Positions 1-5,809 of a stretch of DNA of 5,809 nt are shown here, piece by piece. The stretch comes from an uncultured Bacteroidales bacterium (GTDB taxonomy: Bacteria > Bacteroidota > Bacteroidia > Bacteroidales > Paludibacteraceae), in contig CALDPN010000184.1 of assembly GCA_937911235.1 (NCBI GenBank), forward strand, positions 1 to 5,809, given 5' to 3'. The notes beneath the pieces were generated by a model. That model saw nothing but the letters and a program-made list of their open reading frames with translations, did not search any database and was not told where the DNA came from. Each line of letters begins with the position of its first letter. Within the stretch, counting starts at the first letter, position 1. Position numbers and translations under genes: made by a program.

Positions 1-411
1 TGAAAAGTCTTTTTTTACATTCTGTGAAAGCCCTGTTTTATCTGCCAAGCATAGTGCCCTGCATAGTGCAGAAGCCTCTGTGTTTAAGTAAGTTGCAAGG
101 GTGTTGCCAATAGTAGTGTTTGCCTTTTCTGCTAGTGTTTTTATACTGCCTTCCTCGCTTTGCGAAAAAAGGGGCGTTGTGCTAGAAAAGTATCCTAAAG
201 CCATGGTAGCAAATAGAATGACAAAGCCTTTAGAATATGACTTGTGGGGAGGTAAAAATGTGCATAGTAATGCCACACTCAGTGCTGCCACAATGAGTAT
301 GAACCCTAGACTGACATTTGTGCTAACAAATGCCAATGCTATACCTAATACTAAAAAAATAAGTAGTCGTAAGAAAGGTAATTGATGTAAGATTTTGATG
401 GGAGTGAACAA
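1..411 (-). CDS. comEC: ComEC/Rec2-family competence protein, N-terminal part (runs off left edge)
   Basis: Partial gene, 137 codons visible. ComEC forms the inner-membrane channel that takes in single-stranded DNA during natural transformation. The frame is open from the rpe stop codon (TAG, 420-418) to the window edge. It encodes a short basic start with a QLPFLRLLIFLVLGIALAF segment, then two more hydrophobic stretches (about residues 34-52 and 62-77), matching the N-terminal membrane helices of ComEC. Residues about 101-137 (IGNTLATYLN..., then ALCLADKTGLSQ) resemble the stretch just before the Competence domain, where homologues read roughly 'ALxLGDKxxLS'. No ATG or GTG lies between the rpe stop and the first helix. 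The only standard alternative start is TTG at 411-409, which I use. The roughly 100-residue OB-fold region normally found between the first helices and the Competence domain seems absent. It is probably co-transcribed with rpe, since only 6 bp separate them. Family assignment rests on the N-terminus and remembered gene order, so it is likely rather than certain. Confidence 0.75.
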   Translation of the reverse strand, partial: MFTPIKILHQLPFLRLLIFLVLGIALAFVSTNVSLGFILIVAALSVALLCTFLPPHKSYSKGFVILFATMALGYFSSTTPLFSQSEEGSIKTLAEKANTTIGNTLATYLNTEASALCRALCLADKTGLSQNVKKDFS

Positions 412-417
412 AGTTTT

Positions 418-1074
418 CTATTTTCTTAATTTTTTTAGTTCAGAAATGGTTTGAATAGGATTTTCAGATTTGAAAACGTAGTTGCCAGCCACAAGTGCGT
501 CAGCGCCAGCTTCAACAAGTTCTTGACCTGTGCTTAAGTTTACTCCACCGTCTACTTCAATAATGGTAGAAAGATTTTTTCTTTCAATCATTGCTTTAAG
601 TGCACGCACTTTTTCTACTGTTTGTGGAATAAATTTTTGACCGCCGTAGCCAGGGTTTACAGACATTAAAAGTACCATGTCTAGGTCTGCTATAATGTCT
701 TCAAGAACGCAAACAGGAGTGTGAGGATTAAGTGTAACAGCTGCTTTAACTCCTTGTGCTTTAATGTTTTGAATAGTTCTGTGTAGGTGAGTACAAGCCT
801 CGTAGTGCACATTTATTATGGCTGCTCCTGCTTTAGCAAATCTTTCTACATATCTGTCTGGATCTACAATCATCAAATGCACATCAAGTGGTTTTTGGCA
901 TTTGCTTTGAATAGATTCTAAAACAGGGAATCCAAATGAAATATTAGGAACGAAAACGCCGTCCATCACATCAATGTGTAGCCAATCTGCTTCACTATTG
1001 TTAATCATTTGAATATCTTCTTCTAGGTTGTAGAAGTTTGCAGATAATAAGGAAGGAGAGATAATAGTGCTCAT
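418..1074 (-). CDS. rpe: Ribulose-phosphate 3-epimerase
   Basis: This 218-residue protein interconverts D-ribulose 5-phosphate and D-xylulose 5-phosphate in the non-oxidative pentose phosphate pathway, in the cytoplasm. It is a complete TIM barrel of the usual family length. Visible family motifs: ISPSLLSANF at the N-terminus (Ser8), HIDVMDGVFVPN with metal/catalytic His33 and Asp35, DVHLMI with His66, MSVNPGYGGQKF (138-148), the flexible loop over the active site, and EVDGGV with the second catalytic acid Asp175. The phosphate-binding end is AGADALVAGNYVFK. The ATG start (1074-1072) directly precedes the expected STIISPSLLSA sequence. It lies 43 bp downstream of the ECF sigma gene, with a Bacteroidota-type -7 box between them, so it can probably be transcribed independently. 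comEC follows after its TAG stop. Nothing is unusual in the protein itself. Confidence 0.97.
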   Translation of the reverse strand: MSTIISPSLLSANFYNLEEDIQMINNSEADWLHIDVMDGVFVPNISFGFPVLESIQSKCQKPLDVHLMIVDPDRYVERFAKAGAAIINVHYEACTHLHRTIQNIKAQGVKAAVTLNPHTPVCVLEDIIADLDMVLLMSVNPGYGGQKFIPQTVEKVRALKAMIERKNLSTIIEVDGGVNLSTGQELVEAGADALVAGNYVFKSENPIQTISELKKLRK

Positions 1075-1091
1075 GTTTTTAATATTTTACG

Positions 1092-1099
1092 CAAAGATA
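1092..1099 (-). promoter_or_regulatory. Bacteroidota -7 promoter box upstream of rpe
   Basis: The minus strand reads TATCTTTG, a perfect match to the Bacteroidota primary-sigma -7 consensus TAnnTTTG, ending 17 bp before the rpe ATG. A TTG (1113-1111) lies 11 bp upstream, closer than the usual roughly 17-23 bp, so the -33 element is uncertain. The start of this promoter would overlap the end of the sigma-factor gene. Inferred leader is very short. Confidence 0.6.
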
Positions 1100-1117
1100 T
1101 GAATTTTATTCAATTTT

Positions 1118-1708
1118 TTAGGCACTGATAAGAGATTTTCTTTCGTTTGCCATTTTTCTCATATTAAGTATTGCGTAGCGCATTCTGCCAAGCGAAGTAT
1201 TAATACTTTCTCCAGTAATATTAGATATTTCTTTGAAGCTCAAGTTGTTATAATATCTCATTTGTACTATATCTCTTTGAGTGTCTGGCAGACTCTTATA
1301 AATGATATAAACCTGTTTTTTAATTTGTTTATCTACTATGTCGTCTTCTATGTTTTTTTCGTAATAATCTGTAGGAACAATAGACATAAATTCCTCTGAA
1401 CAAGAACATCTAATGTCGCTATTTTTGTTTAGTCTAGCTACATCTAGGGCTATATTGTGCGCAATACGCAATGCCCAATACTTAAATTTACCTGTTTCAA
1501 TATAGAAATTTTGTCTTAGACTATTAACCATACGCACGTATGCCTCTTGGAGAATATCATTACTCTCGTCGTAGTCTTTTGTAATAGAATAAACGTGTGA
1601 ATAAAGGAAGCTCTTATAACGAAGTAGAAGAGTATCAAACGCCCTATTATTCCCATCTGTAAACAATTTTACCAATTGTTCATCAGACATAGATTTTAAT
1701 GTTACCAT
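1118..1708 (-). CDS. ECF-type RNA polymerase sigma factor (sigma-70 family)
   Basis: 196-residue regulator that would direct core RNA polymerase to specific promoters. Region 2 spans about residues 20-95: AFDTLLLRYKSFLYSHVYSI, then DILQEAYVRMVNSL (the core-binding and -10 recognition helices), then GKFKYWALRIAHNIALDVAR. A variable linker (about 96-137) follows. Region 4 spans about 138-188, with LPDTQRDIVQMRYYNNLSFKEI and the helix-turn-helix ITGESINTSLGRMRYAILNMRK that reads the -35 region. Length fits the ECF group; regions 1 and 3 are absent. The end closely resembles a sigma factor widely conserved in Bacteroidales, recalled from memory rather than searched. ATG at 1708 is taken as the start; Met7 (1690) preceding SDEQLVKLF is an equally plausible one. 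No anti-sigma gene is adjacent, unlike many ECF loci. Target promoters cannot be inferred here. Confidence 0.9.
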   Translation of the reverse strand: MVTLKSMSDEQLVKLFTDGNNRAFDTLLLRYKSFLYSHVYSITKDYDESNDILQEAYVRMVNSLRQNFYIETGKFKYWALRIAHNIALDVARLNKNSDIRCSCSEEFMSIVPTDYYEKNIEDDIVDKQIKKQVYIIYKSLPDTQRDIVQMRYYNNLSFKEISNITGESINTSLGRMRYAILNMRKMANERKSLISA

Positions 1709-1800
1709 TAGGTTTAAACAGTTAAATTAATAGGGTAGTGTTTAATCAATAGGCGCTTGAATTTATAAGAGTTAATAAATTTTTGTTTTGAAATCGTTTG

Positions 1801-1808
1801 CAAATGTA
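1801..1808 (-). promoter_or_regulatory. Probable -7 promoter box for the ECF sigma gene
   Basis: The minus strand reads TACATTTG, matching TAnnTTTG, about 93 bp upstream of the sigma ATG, giving a leader of roughly 85-90 nt. No clear -33 TTG element is seen at the expected distance. The box overlaps an 8-bp palindrome TTTGCAAA (1797-1804). A weaker candidate, TATCTTTA, lies at 1839-1832. Position in the divergent intergenic region supports it, but the region is AT-rich and chance matches are possible. Confidence 0.4.
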
Positions 1809-1856
1809 ATAATAATATTTGAAAATAAAAATAAAGATACGTTAATTTTTTAGTTT

Positions 1857-1879
1857 TTGACGAATAAACATTATCTTTG
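1857..1879 (+). promoter_or_regulatory. Promoter of alaS (Bacteroidota type)
   Basis: TATCTTTG at 1872-1879 matches the Bacteroidota -7 consensus TAnnTTTG and is followed by CA. TTG at 1857-1859 could serve as -33 but is only 12 bp away; the degenerate TTAG at 1850-1853 has a more usual 18-bp spacing. Transcription would start near 1885, leaving a leader of about 30 nt that is almost all A/C/T and has no Shine-Dalgarno sequence, as is typical of this phylum. Confidence 0.65.
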
Positions 1880-1915
1880 CACCTTATTATAAAAAAACAA
1901 CTAAACAAAATAACA

Positions 1916-4531
1916 ATGATGACTTCTAAACAAATCCGCCAATCGTTTTTAGACTTCTTTGCGTCAAAGGATCACAAGATTGTTCCTTCTGCACCTATGG
2001 TTATTAAAGATGACCCAACACTTATGTTTACCAATGCTGGTATGAACCAGTTTAAAAACATTATCTTGGGCAATGACCCTATCGTGTATTCTCGAGCCGC
2101 GGATTCTCAAAAATGTCTACGTGTAAGTGGTAAACACAACGACCTTGAAGAAGTAGGTCATGACACATATCACCACACCATGTTTGAAATGTTAGGAAAC
2201 TGGAGTTTCGGCGACTACTTTAAAGCAGAAGCTATTGAGTGGGCATGGGAATACCTAACAGAAGTGTTGAAACTAGACAAAGACCGCCTTTATGTAACAG
2301 TTTTTGAAGGTGCTGAGGCAGAAGGTCTTGGCAGAGACGACGAAGCTGCACAAATTTGGGCTAAATATATTGCAGAAGACCGCATTATCAACGGTAACAA
2401 AAAAGATAACTTCTGGGAAATGGGCGATACAGGTCCTTGTGGTCCATGTTCAGAAATTCATATCGACTTACGTCCAAATAGCGAAAGAGAAAAAATCTCT
2501 GGTCGCGACCTTGTAAATGGCGATCACCCACAAGTGATTGAAATTTGGAACAACGTGTTTATGCAATACAACCGTAAGGCAGATGGTTCTCTAGAATCTC
2601 TTCCAAACAAAGTTATCGACACTGGTATGGGTTTTGAACGCCTATGTATGGCTGTTCAAGGCAAAACTTCAAACTACGACACAGACGTGTTCCAACCACT
2701 AATTGCTGCTATTGGCAATATTTGCTCTTGTGAATATGGTAAAGACTCTAAAGTGGACGTGGCTATGCGTGTGGTTGCAGACCATATTAGAACTATTGCA
2801 TTTGCTATTACCGATGGTCAACTTCCTTCAAATGCAAAAGCAGGTTATGTAATTCGTCGTATTTTGCGTCGTGCTGTGCGTTATGGTTACACATTTATGA
2901 ACCAACGTTCTGCATTTATGTATAAACTTATCCCTGCACTTATCGACAATATGGGTGAGGCTTATCCAGAACTTGTTGCACAAAAAACTCTTATCGAAAA
3001 AGTTATTAAAGAAGAAGAAGATACATTCTTACGCACTCTAGAAACTGGTATTCGTCTGCTAGACAAAGTAATGAATGACACCAAAAAAGAAGGTAAAACA
3101 GAAATTAGCGGTGTAAATGCTTTCGTTCTTTATGATACATACGGTTTCCCACTAGACTTAACCGAACTTATCCTTAAAGAAAACGGTCTAACAGTAAACA
3201 ACGAGGAGTTCAATACAGAAATGCAAAAACAAAAAGAACGTGCTCGTAATGCTGCTGCTGTGGAAACAGGCGACTGGGTAGTGCTTGCAGAAGGTGATAC
3301 TACTTTTGTTGGTTACGACGACACAGAGGCTGAAACACAAATTTTACGTTATAGAAAAGTAACTCAAAAGAATAAATCATTCTATCAAGTAGTGCTTTCT
3401 GTAACTCCTTTCTATGCAGAAATGGGTGGTCAAGTAGGTGACTCTGGTGTGCTAGAAAATGCAAACGAAAAAATCGTTGTCGTTGATACCAAACGTGAAA
3501 ACAACCTACCTGTTCATATTGTAAATGAACTTCCAGAAAATCCAACTGCAACATTTGTTGCTAAAATTAATAAAGAAAACAGAGCTGCTAGCGAAGCAAA
3601 CCACACTGCAACTCACCTTCTACACGAAGCACTTCGTGAACTTCTTGGCACTCACGTAGAACAAAAAGGTTCTTATGTGTCTCCAAAAATTTTACGTTTC
3701 GACTTCTCTCACTTCCAAAAACTTACTCGTGAGGAAATCGTGGCTGTAGAAAAAGCTGTGAACAAAAAAGTTCGCCAAAATGTGGCTCTTGTTGAACACA
3801 GAGAAATGCCTATCGAAGAGGCTAAAAAACTTGGTGCTATGGCACTATTTGGTGAAAAATATGGTGAAAAAGTACGTGTAATCTGCTACGACAAATCTGT
3901 AGAGCTTTGTGGTGGTACTCACGCTTCATCTACTGGTAATATTGGTCTATTCAAAATTGTATCAGAAAGTTCTATCGCTGCAGGTATTCGCCGTATCGAG
4001 GCTGTTACAGCAGAGCAAGCAGAACTTATGGTTTACGATATGCAAAACACCATTACTTCTTTCAGAGAAATGTTTAACAACGCTCCAGACCTTCTAGTGG
4101 CTGCTCAACGTCTTATTGCGGATAATCAAAACATGAAGAAAGAGGTTGAAAACTATATCCAACAACGTGCTCTTCAAATGCGTGATGCTTTAATTGAACG
4201 TGCAGAAGACATCAATGGCGTGAAAGTAATTAGCGTTACAAGCAACGAAAACCCAGATATGCACAAAGCATTACTTCCTTTATTTAAAGGTAAATTTACT
4301 GACGTTAAATTTATGCTTGTAATTGGTAATGTTTATGAAGGCAAACCAAACCTAACAGTGTTCTTAAGCAAACCTATGATAGATGCTGGTTTCCACGCTG
4401 GCAACATGGTACGCGAAGCTGCTAAACACATTCAAGGTGGTGGCGGTGGCCAACCTTTCATGGCTTCTGCTGGTGGTAAAAACCCAAGCGGCATCGACGC
4501 TGCCGTGAAAGCAGTAATTGAGATGATTTAA
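1916..4531 (+). CDS. alaS: Alanyl-tRNA synthetase
   Basis: Complete 871-residue cytoplasmic class II enzyme that charges tRNA-Ala with alanine and hydrolyses Ser- or Gly-tRNA-Ala. The catalytic core shows motif 1/2 sequences (DPTLMFTNAGMNQFK at 34-47; SQKCLRVSGKHNDLEEVG at 64-81; HHTMFEMLGNWSFGDYFK at 86-103), an FWEMGDTGPCGPCSEIH stretch, and motif 3 DTGMGFERL from 235. The editing domain has the zinc-binding HxxxH (His563, His567) and CxxxH (Cys665, His669). A coiled-coil-like stretch (about 710-760) leads to the C-Ala domain with the glycine-rich GGGGGQPFMASAGGK from 841. Length equals that of the E. coli enzyme within a few residues. The start is ATG 1916; the adjacent ATG 1919 is equally possible. 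The frame stays open back to a TTG at 1877, but that TTG lies inside the promoter box. Two tandem TAA stops end the gene. Arg is mostly CGT/CGC here, while its neighbours use AGA more, which suggests high expression. Confidence 0.99.
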   Translation: MMTSKQIRQSFLDFFASKDHKIVPSAPMVIKDDPTLMFTNAGMNQFKNIILGNDPIVYSRAADSQKCLRVSGKHNDLEEVGHDTYHHTMFEMLGNWSFGDYFKAEAIEWAWEYLTEVLKLDKDRLYVTVFEGAEAEGLGRDDEAAQIWAKYIAEDRIINGNKKDNFWEMGDTGPCGPCSEIHIDLRPNSEREKISGRDLVNGDHPQVIEIWNNVFMQYNRKADGSLESLPNKVIDTGMGFERLCMAVQGKTSNYDTDVFQPLIAAIGNICSCEYGKDSKVDVAMRVVADHIRTIAFAITDGQLPSNAKAGYVIRRILRRAVRYGYTFMNQRSAFMYKLIPALIDNMGEAYPELVAQKTLIEKVIKEEEDTFLRTLETGIRLLDKVMNDTKKEGKTEISGVNAFVLYDTYGFPLDLTELILKENGLTVNNEEFNTEMQKQKERARNAAAVETGDWVVLAEGDTTFVGYDDTEAETQILRYRKVTQKNKSFYQVVLSVTPFYAEMGGQVGDSGVLENANEKIVVVDTKRENNLPVHIVNELPENPTATFVAKINKENRAASEANHTATHLLHEALRELLGTHVEQKGSYVSPKILRFDFSHFQKLTREEIVAVEKAVNKKVRQNVALVEHREMPIEEAKKLGAMALFGEKYGEKVRVICYDKSVELCGGTHASSTGNIGLFKIVSESSIAAGIRRIEAVTAEQAELMVYDMQNTITSFREMFNNAPDLLVAAQRLIADNQNMKKEVENYIQQRALQMRDALIERAEDINGVKVISVTSNENPDMHKALLPLFKGKFTDVKFMLVIGNVYEGKPNLTVFLSKPMIDAGFHAGNMVREAAKHIQGGGGGQPFMASAGGKNPSGIDAAVKAVIEMI

Positions 4532-4546
4532 TAAATCATATATAAA

Positions 4547-4582
4547 AGAGTAGGGCAACCCCGTTTGGAGTTGCCCTATTTT
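4547..4582. terminator. Bidirectional intrinsic terminator between alaS and the lipoprotein gene
   Basis: TAGGGCAAC (4551-4559) pairs perfectly with GTTGCCCTA (4570-4578). Two more C-G pairs (4561-4562 with 4567-4568) follow a mismatch and close a GTTT loop. Outer pairs, including two G-T wobbles on the plus strand, extend the stem to 4547-4582. TTTTATTTG follows on the plus strand; the minus strand continues CTCTTTTATAT, so it can end transcripts from both convergent genes. Confidence 0.85.
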
Positions 4583-4610
4583 ATTTGTAATTATTTTGGC
4601 TATTATACCA

Positions 4611-5564
4611 TTATTTCCAGAAGGCACCGATTCTTTGTTTGATGTTTTTGCGTAGGCATTCGCTGTAAACCCATGGTTCAATGCCGTGAAGGTCGCCAGT
4701 GTTTATAATGTCTAGGATATTTGGCAAATAACTGCCGTCGAAACCATCTAGAACCAATACTTTGTAATTGGTATCAAGAGTTACAGTGATGGTGTCGTGC
4801 AGTGTGGCTGGTGTGCTGTCTGTGCGCCAGTTTACAGGGTTGATACACATTACGTTGTCTTTGCAAAGTATGTCTTTGGTGTATTTCACGTGCGATACTG
4901 AGTTGTAGCAAATGGTTACGCCAGTGTCTATAGAGTCTTGTGCGGCGCGTATCCATGGGGCAGTGGCAATATCTTCGCCAGTTACTTTGTAACCCAATAC
5001 GTATGCTGCTACCATTCTGTTTCTAGTTTCTTCTGACATTGTTTTCATCAGTTCAACCACAGATTTTCCGCCTTGACTAAAACCTGCAAGAATAAATGGA
5101 CGTTGCTCGTTGTAGTTGTTTAAAAAGTAATTAAACGCCGTTTGAATGTCTACAAAAGATATTTTATTGTAGCGAGCACGGATTGTATCTTCGTTGAGCG
5201 TAGCCCATGTGTTTAGAGTAATGTGTCTGTAGAAAGGCGAGTAGAAGCGGTTGCCGTCTGCCATATATTTTGCTACTTTTCGCATTTCAATGCTCATATT
5301 GTCAAGGTGCTTTTGATTTGTAATATCAGCATAGTGGCACACAGTACTATCCTCTGTGTACCAATCAAACTCCCATGTAGAAGGAATGTAAAATACATCC
5401 ACACCGCTGTCGTAGTTGCCCTTGAAGTCAAGAACGTTGTACCACATTTTTTCGTTGCTATAGTCTGGAGCTGGCGGAATATAAGCAACGCTTTCTTGAT
5501 TTTGGTTACTTTCACAAGCAGTTAGAAAAGCAATAATCGTAGCAAAGAATAATAGTTTTTTCAT
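4611..5564 (-). CDS. DUF3089-like alpha/beta-hydrolase lipoprotein
   Basis: 317 residues. The start MKKLLFFATIIAFLTAC is a lipoprotein signal peptide: two lysines, a hydrophobic core and lipobox LTAC, with lipidated Cys17; it is therefore expected to be membrane-anchored outside the cytoplasm. The mature part resembles DUF3089, an alpha/beta-hydrolase fold family: DVFYIPSTW (56-64), where homologues have DVFFIHPT, then NRFYSPFYRH (105-114), nucleophile elbow AGFSQGG with probable catalytic Ser163, CINPVNW (240-246, homologues: CxNPLxW), and GDLHGIEPWVY with candidate catalytic His293. The acid residue cannot be placed with confidence. The substrate is unknown; esterase or lipase activity is only inferred from the fold. 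No Bacteroidota surface-export signal of the S-D/E-rich kind is clear after Cys17. It begins 20 bp after the upstream U32-family gene, with no promoter box seen between them, so the two are probably co-transcribed; the terminator at 4547-4582 ends the unit. Confidence 0.85.
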   Translation of the reverse strand: MKKLLFFATIIAFLTACESNQNQESVAYIPPAPDYSNEKMWYNVLDFKGNYDSGVDVFYIPSTWEFDWYTEDSTVCHYADITNQKHLDNMSIEMRKVAKYMADGNRFYSPFYRHITLNTWATLNEDTIRARYNKISFVDIQTAFNYFLNNYNEQRPFILAGFSQGGKSVVELMKTMSEETRNRMVAAYVLGYKVTGEDIATAPWIRAAQDSIDTGVTICYNSVSHVKYTKDILCKDNVMCINPVNWRTDSTPATLHDTITVTLDTNYKVLVLDGFDGSYLPNILDIINTGDLHGIEPWVYSECLRKNIKQRIGAFWK

Positions 5565-5584
5565 GCTGGAATGTTTTATTAAAT

Positions 5585-5809
5585 TTACCCCTTTCTTACT
5601 TCCATCACGCAGTCTCTGCAGTTGAAGTGAAGGCGTAGGTAGTAGTTTTTGTGAATAAGGAACAGAGGTTCGTTAATCGGTGACTGAGCTTGTCGAAGTC
5701 CCCGATTTTCTTTTGGGCAGGCGCCTAGGGCAAAGCGGATGCAGTGCTTGCAAAACATAAGAGTGGCATCGTCGGTAGGGGAAACTTCGAATGCTCGAGC
5801 GCTCACATT
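5585..5809 (-). CDS. U32-family peptidase-like protein, C-terminal end (runs off right edge)
   Basis: Only the last 74 residues are in the window; the frame is open through the edge, so the GTG at 5806 is an internal valine codon rather than a start. The tail LMFCKHCIRFALGACPK, then EPLFLIHK, then LRLHFNCRDCVMEV matches the C-terminal signature I recall for Bacteroidota U32 proteins (roughly 'LMTxxHCLRYxLGxCPK...EPLYL...FRLxFDCKxCxMxV'). Cysteines are at visible residues 20, 23, 31, 64 and 67. U32 members annotated as collagenase-like proteases include the E. coli RNA-hydroxylation proteins RlhA and TrhP, so a role in RNA modification is possible here but cannot be decided from this fragment. 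Between CPK and EPLFL the protein contains an extra LRQAQSP-type segment encoded by a palindromic repeat. The lipoprotein gene follows 20 bp downstream. Confidence 0.75.
   Translation of the reverse strand, partial: NVSARAFEVSPTDDATLMFCKHCIRFALGACPKENRGLRQAQSPINEPLFLIHKNYYLRLHFNCRDCVMEVRKG
5675..5707. repeat. REP-like imperfect palindrome inside the U32 coding sequence
   Basis: AATCGG (5675-5680) pairs with CCGATT (5702-5707), and GACT (5682-5685) with AGTC (5697-5700), with one T/C mismatch (5681/5701) and an 11-base loop (5686-5696). The core TGACTGAGCTTGTCGAAGTC (5681-5700) is of the kind I recall as a dispersed short repeat (TTCGACAAGCTCAGTCACC on the other strand) in many genomes, often read as LRQAQ-type peptides in predicted proteins. 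Here it encodes NRGLRQAQSPI in frame. Only one copy is present in the window, so its repeated nature is from memory. Confidence 0.6.

Noticed and set aside
101..385. Plus-strand open frame of 94 codons opposite the left end
   Set aside because: The minus strand of the same stretch encodes a membrane protein that fits ComEC and the operon direction, so this frame is a shadow.
1712..1745. GTTTAAAC palindrome and a TTAAAC/GTTTAA inverted repeat upstream of the sigma gene
   Set aside because: Short, A/T-dominated and widely spaced; expected by chance in such a base composition.
1877..1915. Thirteen-codon upstream extension of alaS from a TTG
   Set aside because: The TTG is part of the -7 promoter box, the extension is low-complexity A/T-rich sequence, and the ATGATG at 1916 precedes the family-typical TSKQIRQSFLDFF start.
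4524..4538. 15-base palindrome TGATTTA-A-TAAATCA over the alaS stop codon
   Set aside because: The one-base centre leaves no room for a good hairpin loop, the arms are mostly A/T, and a much stronger terminator follows 10-15 bp later.
5294..5525. Open frames on both strands (5223-5525 plus, 5294-5515 minus) within the lipoprotein gene
   Set aside because: They lie wholly inside a coding region with clear family motifs and show no recognisable protein features.
5719..5726. AGGCGCCT palindrome in the U32 coding region
   Set aside because: It encodes the conserved LGAC segment, so the codons explain it; it is too short to call a site.

Overview
This AT-rich window looks chromosomal and comes from a Bacteroidota bacterium, most probably of the order Bacteroidales. 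Three things point there: promoter boxes of the form TAnnTTTG (TATCTTTG twice, TACATTTG once), A-rich leaders without a Shine-Dalgarno sequence, and protein sequences (an ECF sigma factor ending in a conserved SINTSLGRMRYAILNMRK-type segment, AlaS, and a U32-family tail) that resemble Bacteroidales homologues. The species cannot be named from the sequence.

Layout, left to right. Positions 1-1708 hold a minus-strand cluster, in transcription order: an ECF sigma factor (1118-1708), ribulose-phosphate 3-epimerase rpe (418-1074), and the N-terminal part of a ComEC/Rec2-type DNA-uptake membrane protein (1-411, cut by the left edge). The rpe gene appears to have its own promoter in the 43-bp gap after the sigma gene. 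The comEC start lies only a few bases past the rpe stop, in the same reading frame. A divergent intergenic region (1709-1915) carries -7 boxes facing both ways. Plus-strand alaS (1916-4531) fills the centre and is complete with all catalytic and editing residues. A bidirectional stem-loop terminator (about 4547-4582) separates it from a convergent minus-strand pair: a U32-family protein C-terminus (5585-5809, cut by the right edge) followed 20 bp later by a DUF3089-like alpha/beta-hydrolase lipoprotein (4611-5564).

The genes are mostly housekeeping: tRNA charging, the pentose phosphate pathway, DNA uptake, a probable rRNA-modification or protease-like U32 protein, and one transcription regulator. 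I see no mobile element with a transposase, no CRISPR array, no RNA gene and no convincing new multigene system. The points most worth a second look are an imperfect palindromic, REP-like repeat that seems to have been absorbed in frame into the U32 coding sequence, and a ComEC N-terminus that has no ATG start and seems to lack the usual extracellular OB-fold segment.
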